A stretch of 64,000 nucleotides of DNA from the NCBI RefSeq assembly GCF_947179165.1, contig NC_077240.1, positions 25,710,001 to 25,774,000 on the forward strand. Reading direction: 5' to 3'. Made by a program: the position numbers and the translations under genes. The stretch's first letter is position 1. Each line of letters opens with the position of its first letter. The DNA is from Solanum dulcamara (Eukaryota; Streptophyta; Magnoliopsida; Solanales; Solanaceae). This document shows positions 59,358 through 64,000 of this stretch, piece by piece. A model generated the notes under the pieces. The model did not search any database, was not told the origin of the DNA, and worked only from the letters and a program-made list of their open reading frames with translations.

Positions 59358-61801
59358 TGTAACACCCCTCAAGATTTTTCCCTAAGATTCGGACCCTTCT
59401 TGTATTCGGGTAGGGTCGAACTCAAGTATTGTGGAGCATTTGTAGGAGTTAAGACGAGTCCTTGAGAAATTGAGAAGTGCTAGAGGTGATGTGGGGTCAC
59501 GAAGGACCCCTAGGACCAAGCTAAGTCCAAAAGATTCGTCGTGGCTAAGTTTTAAGATGATTTCATATGAGGGGTCGACTTCTAACGATCCTATATTTTG
59601 AAAGACAACAATCTGGGTGGCCCACGACCCATCAAATTAAAGGTCGTCGAGTCTTCTTTCCAACGCCACCAAGAATGTAATTTTTAGAGTTCGGAGTCAA
59701 AAGATATGACGATCCTAAGATGAAATAGCAGTAGATATTTTCAGGCCTGGGTTGCAATTGCTGGAAAACTGGGCTTGGAGCCGCAGTGGCGCGACGCGCC
59801 ACTATCGCGCCAGAAATATGCCTCAGTAGTTTGGGCTCTGGCGCGGCGCGCCACTAAAAGGTGTGTAGGGTTTTTCAAGCCAATTTCCAGAACCCAGAAA
59901 ATATTGGCTTTGGCGCTATAAGGGCGCGACGCGCCACTATCGCGCCAGAAACATGCCTCAGTAGTTTGGTCCTTGGCGCGGCGCGCCACTACGAGATGTG
60001 CAGATTTTAGGCGTAATCAGTCTGGCGTTGCAATGGCGCGACGCGCCATTATCGCGCCAGGTGCATTTTCGCCTATTTTTCAAAACTTTGAGAAGGGGCA
60101 TTTGGGAATTGTCCCAAATTATATATGTATTACCCTTGGTCTTTTGGGAACACATTTTTACAACCTCACTCTCTCTCTAAAAGCCCTAGGAGCTTCTCTC
60201 TCTCTCTTCTTCTTCTTCTTCTTCTCCATTTCCAACAAGAGATTGTTCCAAGAGCTTCAAGACTTCAAGCTTTCCATTAAAGACCCAACAATAAGGTTTC
60301 TTCAAGAGTCTATTCTAAGGTATGTAAGGCTATCCAAAACATGGGTTGAGTCCACTCATGTGCCCTACTCTTGCTTTGAGGTTAGATGTCCATGAAAATG
60401 GAGTTTCTTGGTGGGGTTTATGTTTGAATGAGTTTTGTGCCCTATTTAATTAATGCTATATGTGTTGATGTTGTTGAGCTAAGAAGTTCCTAAAACTTTC
60501 ATGTTAGTAGGAGTTGATGGAGATGACCTGCTGTTATGTTTTGTTGATCTCTTTAACCATGTGATTACATTGCATAGAGTTTAATTGTTGAGCTAAAGCC
60601 ATAGAGTTGTGATGAGTCTTAAGGAGATGTCATAAATGCTTATCTAAATGAGGCTTGATTGAGTTAATTGGAGGATAGAATTGATGAGTGGGCGAGGTCC
60701 TAAATGGAACTTGCCATTATGACTTAATTGAGTTGAAATGAGAATAGAGTTGATGAGTTGGCAATGTCCCACATGAAACTAGCCGTGAGGGCTTGTTTGA
60801 GATAATTGGAGGGAGTCTTATGAGCATAGAGTCATGGGAGGAGTATCGAGCACCGAGGCGGGCGAGAGTATAGTCCATACTCGAACCCCAGAAACTACGC
60901 CGCCAACGTAGGTAGGGATGGAACCGTTAAAGTCGGATGCTTCCCATGGGATCGAACCGTTAAAGTCGGATGTTTCCCATTTATTTGTCCTGAAATGATA
61001 GGACTTGACTAATCGATGGTATCCATGATTAGGGAGGCGTTCATGCCCTGGCAAGGTATAAACGGACGTGGCAACAACGTCTGATTATTGTACTATCACC
61101 GGCTCATAGGTGATGGTTGTCGGATAAGAGAAACTCTCATTTAGGTCTTGATAGTGCTCCGAGTCAGTTGAGTTGAGTGGCTTATTAGTTAGTCTCCTCT
61201 AAACTATTCTTGTTAGACTTAGGACAATTGAGTGAGTTGTCATGTATGTATGAGTTGAGACCCTGAGTTGATGTTGATGTTTCCTTGATGTTTGTTGCAT
61301 CCGGCTATTTTACATACTCGTACATTCCATGTACTGACGCCCTTTGGCCTGTATCATTTTATGATGCAGAGACAGGTACTAGAGATCATCAACCGGCGCT
61401 CCGTTGAAGATCCACATACACACTCAGCCAGTTGGTGAGTCCTCCTAGTTTTCCGGAGGATGTTGAGCTTTCTTGTATAGTTTTGCTGTCGCTTCCTTTA
61501 TTTTGGATTGTTAGTAGCCATGGACTTGTCATTGGCACCTTCTAGACTTTGATAGAGGCTTCATAGACTAGAGTGTGGAAAGGTTGGACTGCTATTGTTG
61601 AGAAGTCCTATTTTACTTATTTTGTTAAGTTAAATATATTTGGCCTTCGGCCCCCATATTGTAAATAGCATGTTATAATTGAGCCTTCCGTTGAGCATAT
61701 ATGACTGAATGATGGAGTGATTGAGTTAGGTGGTTCGCTTGAAGGTCAGAAATGGCTTTCAAGTGCCGGTCACGTCTAGGGTACCCTCCCGGGGCGTGAC
61801 A
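59358..61801 (+). mobile_element. Solo LTR, third insertion, 2444 bp, reading rightwards
   Basis: Begins TGTAACACCCCTCAAG and ends CCCGGGGCGTGACA, with perfect AATAT duplications at 59353-59357 and 61802-61806. A GC-palindrome array (59787-60060) is followed by TATATAT (60120-60126) and a CT-rich leader-like tract (60170-60235), giving a U3-R order and rightward transcription. The ends resemble, inverted, those of the chromovirus, so it is probably also a Tekay/Del-type element. Open frames inside come from the repeats. Confidence 0.93.
59787..60060. repeat. Array of GGCGCG-N-CGCGCC palindromes
   Basis: Five near-palindromes: type A (TGGCGCGACGCGCCACTAT-CGCGCCAG or variant) at 59787, 59923 and 60034; type B (TGGCGCGGCGCGCCACTA) at 59839 and 59974. 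A and B alternate, joined by a conserved ATGCCTCAGTAGTTTGG linker. CpG density is far above anything else in the window. Confidence 0.93.
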
Positions 61802-62055
61802 AATATCCATAAAGATTATTCAACTGTTCCACTGATTCATGTATTCTATTTTTTAGAGTTATTTTTTTCATATTTTTATGATTTCATTTATTATATTTGG
61901 GGTTATCTCTTGCAATCTTATTTTTTGTGTTCGTAGGTTATTAGCAATTTTTCAAATTTGGGTTAGGAATTTATCTTGGGAAAACATTGTAGATTCCTCC
62001 TCTAATGGCTGGCTCAAAGAGAATTAGAAGAGGTATCCCATATAATCAATAATTT

Positions 62056-62277
62056 TTGCTCGATTTTTTCTCTTTTGATTTAGGCATTACTCAACAACTC
62101 ATTGAAAATACAGGTTCTACCACTAAAATGGCGGAACATAGTGGATCTAAGCATCTCCACGACACTGATCGCATGCAAGAAGTTCCTCAAGTTCAAAATA
62201 CAAACAAAAAAAATCTAGAGGCGTCTAACAATAGTGAAGTCGAAAAAACTGATGAAAATCAAAGTATGGAAGAATAA
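62056..62277 (+). pseudogene. Short hydrophilic open frame, possible start of a transposon accessory gene
   Basis: A 74-codon Lys/Glu/Asn-rich frame (SGSKHLHDT, KKNLEASNNSEVEK). In layout it mirrors the 30209-30433 frame: a short hydrophilic amino end followed by long DNA dense in a TGTAT motif, with a MULE transposase piece converging from the right. A splice to an upstream ATG at 62005 would need a 51-bp intron, too short for plants. No domain recognised. Confidence 0.3.
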
Positions 62278-62929
62278 CTTTCTAAACATACAATTGTTGA
62301 AGAGGTATTTACCTCTATTTCTGATATTTTTCATTTAATTTAATGCATTAGTATTGTATTTATTGATGTTACTTGCATTCTCAATTGAAACTCTGTTTTA
62401 AATAAAAATACAATATAAGAATCAGAGTTGTATTTAGTTTAGAATTGTATTTTTAATTATTTTTTTATGTTCATGATTTTTTGTTTATGGGGAGAGTAAT
62501 TGTATTTTTATTATAATTGTAAGTCCTTTATTAGTTTGTATTCAGAAATTCTACTGAATATAAAATAATTTATTTTTTGTATCATTTCTAAATTTTTATT
62601 CTCTCACAGAGTAGTTGTATTTTTTTTTAAAACAAAAATTGTATCTTTCTTTTGATTTGTATTCATTCCAATAGGTATGTCACTGAATTTGTTTTATGTA
62701 TCCCTTTCAATGAAAATATAAGTGTGATTTGCATCCTATCTAATAATGTGTTCACTCATGTATGTAGGCTTTTTATTGAATGTATTTTCTTTAGTATATA
62801 TCTTTTTTTAAAATTTTTATTTATGTATTCAAAAAATAATTTGTACGGCCACATTTCATCAACCATTAATAATAAATATTTTAAATTTGGATATAATTAA
62901 ACATGACAGTATACCAAGAATAATTGTAT
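62278..62929. repeat. A+T-rich DNA with recurrent TTGTATTT/TGTATTC motifs
   Basis: Many copies of TTGTATTTTT and TGTATTC in both orientations, without a strict period. They continue from about 63230 to the right edge. The pattern parallels the GATACAT arrays of the 30-33 kb MULE remnant. Confidence 0.5.
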
Positions 62930-62979
62930 CTATTTCAAAACAAATGATAACACTTGCTTGCCTATGTGGCCCATTCCTA

Positions 62980-63209
62980 CGTGACCTCCTATTGCGATCT
63001 TTACAACCACACCAATTTTCAAATATGCATTGCTACCTTCAATTTTATACTCCAGCTTCATACTATTGTATCTCAAATCAACACCAATTTATTTTGCAAT
63101 CTTTTCCATTAAATCTCTAAATGTTGCATACTCTTTCATCATAATAGCCTCTGTCATGTAACCAACATAGCAATTATCATCATTCCATCGTTCAGAATGC
63201 ATGATCAGA
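62980..63209 (-). pseudogene. MULE transposase, amino-terminal fragment
   Basis: The minus strand reads ERWNDDNCYVGYMTEAIMM, TFRDLMEKIAK, a stop, then IGVDLRYNSMKLEYKIEGSN. This is the pattern of the amino-terminal domain of plant MuDR-type transposases (W...Y, then a short helical stretch, then a KY.I strand). It carries a stop and has no catalytic domain. It complements, but is not contiguous with, the C-terminal fragment at 32241-33182. Confidence 0.5.
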
Positions 63210-63357
63210 AAACTAATGCTCCCATACCTAAATTGTATTCCAAAAAAAGAAATTATATTTAAATCATTAAAAAATACAAATCATTCAACCATTATATTAT
63301 CGAAATTGTTTTTTAGGTGCAATTATGTATTCAAAACAGATAGCATACAATTTGTAT

Positions 63358-63361
<4 letters not shown>

Positions 63362-63397
<36 letters not shown>
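63362..63397. repeat. (AT)n microsatellite
   Basis: About 18 uninterrupted AT units. Length is likely variable between individuals. Confidence 0.95.
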
Positions 63398-63400
<3 letters not shown>

Positions 63401-64000
63401 AATCATTAAAAAAATACAAAATTTAGTATCATAATAAGATTCAATAACAATTGTATTACAAAAGTATTTGTACTCCATGACTAAAAAAATATTTTCATTA
63501 TTGTTATGTATTTCAGAAATTGATTATATAAAAAAAAATATTTATTATTGTTATGTATTTCAAAAATTGATTATAAAAAAATGTATTTATTATTGTTATG
63601 TATTCAACAAAGAATTTATAGAAAAAATACAATTTGTATTTTTATAGAGAGAATGCAGTTTGAATTCAACCATTACATTATCATAATTGTATTTTTAGGT
63701 GCAATTATGTATTCAAGATAGATAAACATACAAAATCTGAATCAAAGAACAAACAAATAAGAATACATAATTCGAAAGATATACACATACAAACATGTAT
63801 TCTCTAATTTGTATTGATTTTTGTTCAAAACATGTATTCAAATCAAACACCCATATAACCTCTGGATCAAAGAACAAACAACCAAAATAAAGATTCGAAT
63901 TCCATACATATAAGCATGAAACTTTGAATTTCTGCATCTAAAACATCACGAATTTGACAAAAAACTATCAATTAATTAATGCTCGAATCCTATAAATTTC
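63398..64000. other. A+T-rich DNA at the right edge
   Basis: Three near-copies of TTATTGTTATGTATTTCA (63499, 63545, 63589) followed by ATTGATTATA make a loose 45-bp repeat. No gene is supported. Confidence 0.55.

Noticed and set aside
59741..60155. Minus-strand frames with repeated RDSGASR
   Set aside because: They come from the GGCGCG-N-CGCGCC array in the solo LTR. A peptide repeat is expected there by chance of phase.
62005..62277. Two-exon gene starting MAGSKRIRR
   Set aside because: The join is in frame but needs a 51-bp intron, below the usual plant minimum.
1..64000. CRISPR array or prokaryotic operon
   Set aside because: All tandem repeats lack spacer structure, and the genes are intron-containing plant genes.

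Overview
The window is plant nuclear DNA, about 65-70% A+T outside genes and repeats, with GT-AG introns, clustered transposable elements and protein families typical of flowering plants. The repeats (an AU SINE, 3' tails of the TS-SINE/RTE type, an endogenous caulimovirid fragment, and Tekay/Del-like LTR retrotransposons with multi-kilobase LTRs) point to Solanaceae, most likely Solanum or a close relative. The species is inferred, not proven.

Three host genes are supported. (1) Positions 1423-10196 (+) hold 14 exons of an Enhancer-of-zeste histone H3K27 methyltransferase of the SWINGER/EZA1 type. The last 634 residues are present; the first roughly 200 lie left of the window. One 3.7 kb intron has collected an AU SINE, a 42-bp retrotransposed RTE/SINE tail and a decayed pararetrovirus fragment. 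(2) Positions 10975-13661 (-) hold a complete five-exon Trichome-Birefringence-Like (PC-esterase) gene, tail to tail with the first. (3) Positions 20774-25159 (-) hold a complete two-exon SMP-30/NHL-type beta-propeller gene split by a 3.4 kb intron.

The rest is mostly mobile DNA. There are three solo LTRs, each with a perfect 5-bp target duplication: 16099-19481 (GACAT), 54602-57355 (ATTAT) and 59358-61801 (AATAT). One full-length Tekay-like chromovirus lies at 39861-52025 in minus orientation, with a tRNA-iMet primer site, LTRs about 99% identical, flanking GTAAC, and a gag-pol frame broken by many stops. Between these sit a PIF/Harbinger-like element (34327-35369), a short MULE-type element with a 9-bp duplication (37334-37769), a Pack-MULE-like element holding a GC-rich fragment (about 25843-26612), a 5'-truncated RTE LINE (38249-39722), and remains of two MULE relatives (about 30-33.4 kb and 62-63.2 kb) rich in TGTATC/GATACA or TGTATTC motifs.

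The points most worth a second look are: the outer end of one chromovirus LTR is replaced by an inverted copy of its own interior, yet a proper target duplication flanks it; the chromovirus reading frame is far more damaged than its LTR divergence predicts; the U3 of one solo LTR carries five G-boxes in front of a TATA box; another solo LTR carries an array of GGCGCG-N-CGCGCC palindromes; and a 42-bp retrotransposon tail inserted with its own 14-bp duplication. I found no evidence of a wholly new gene system.
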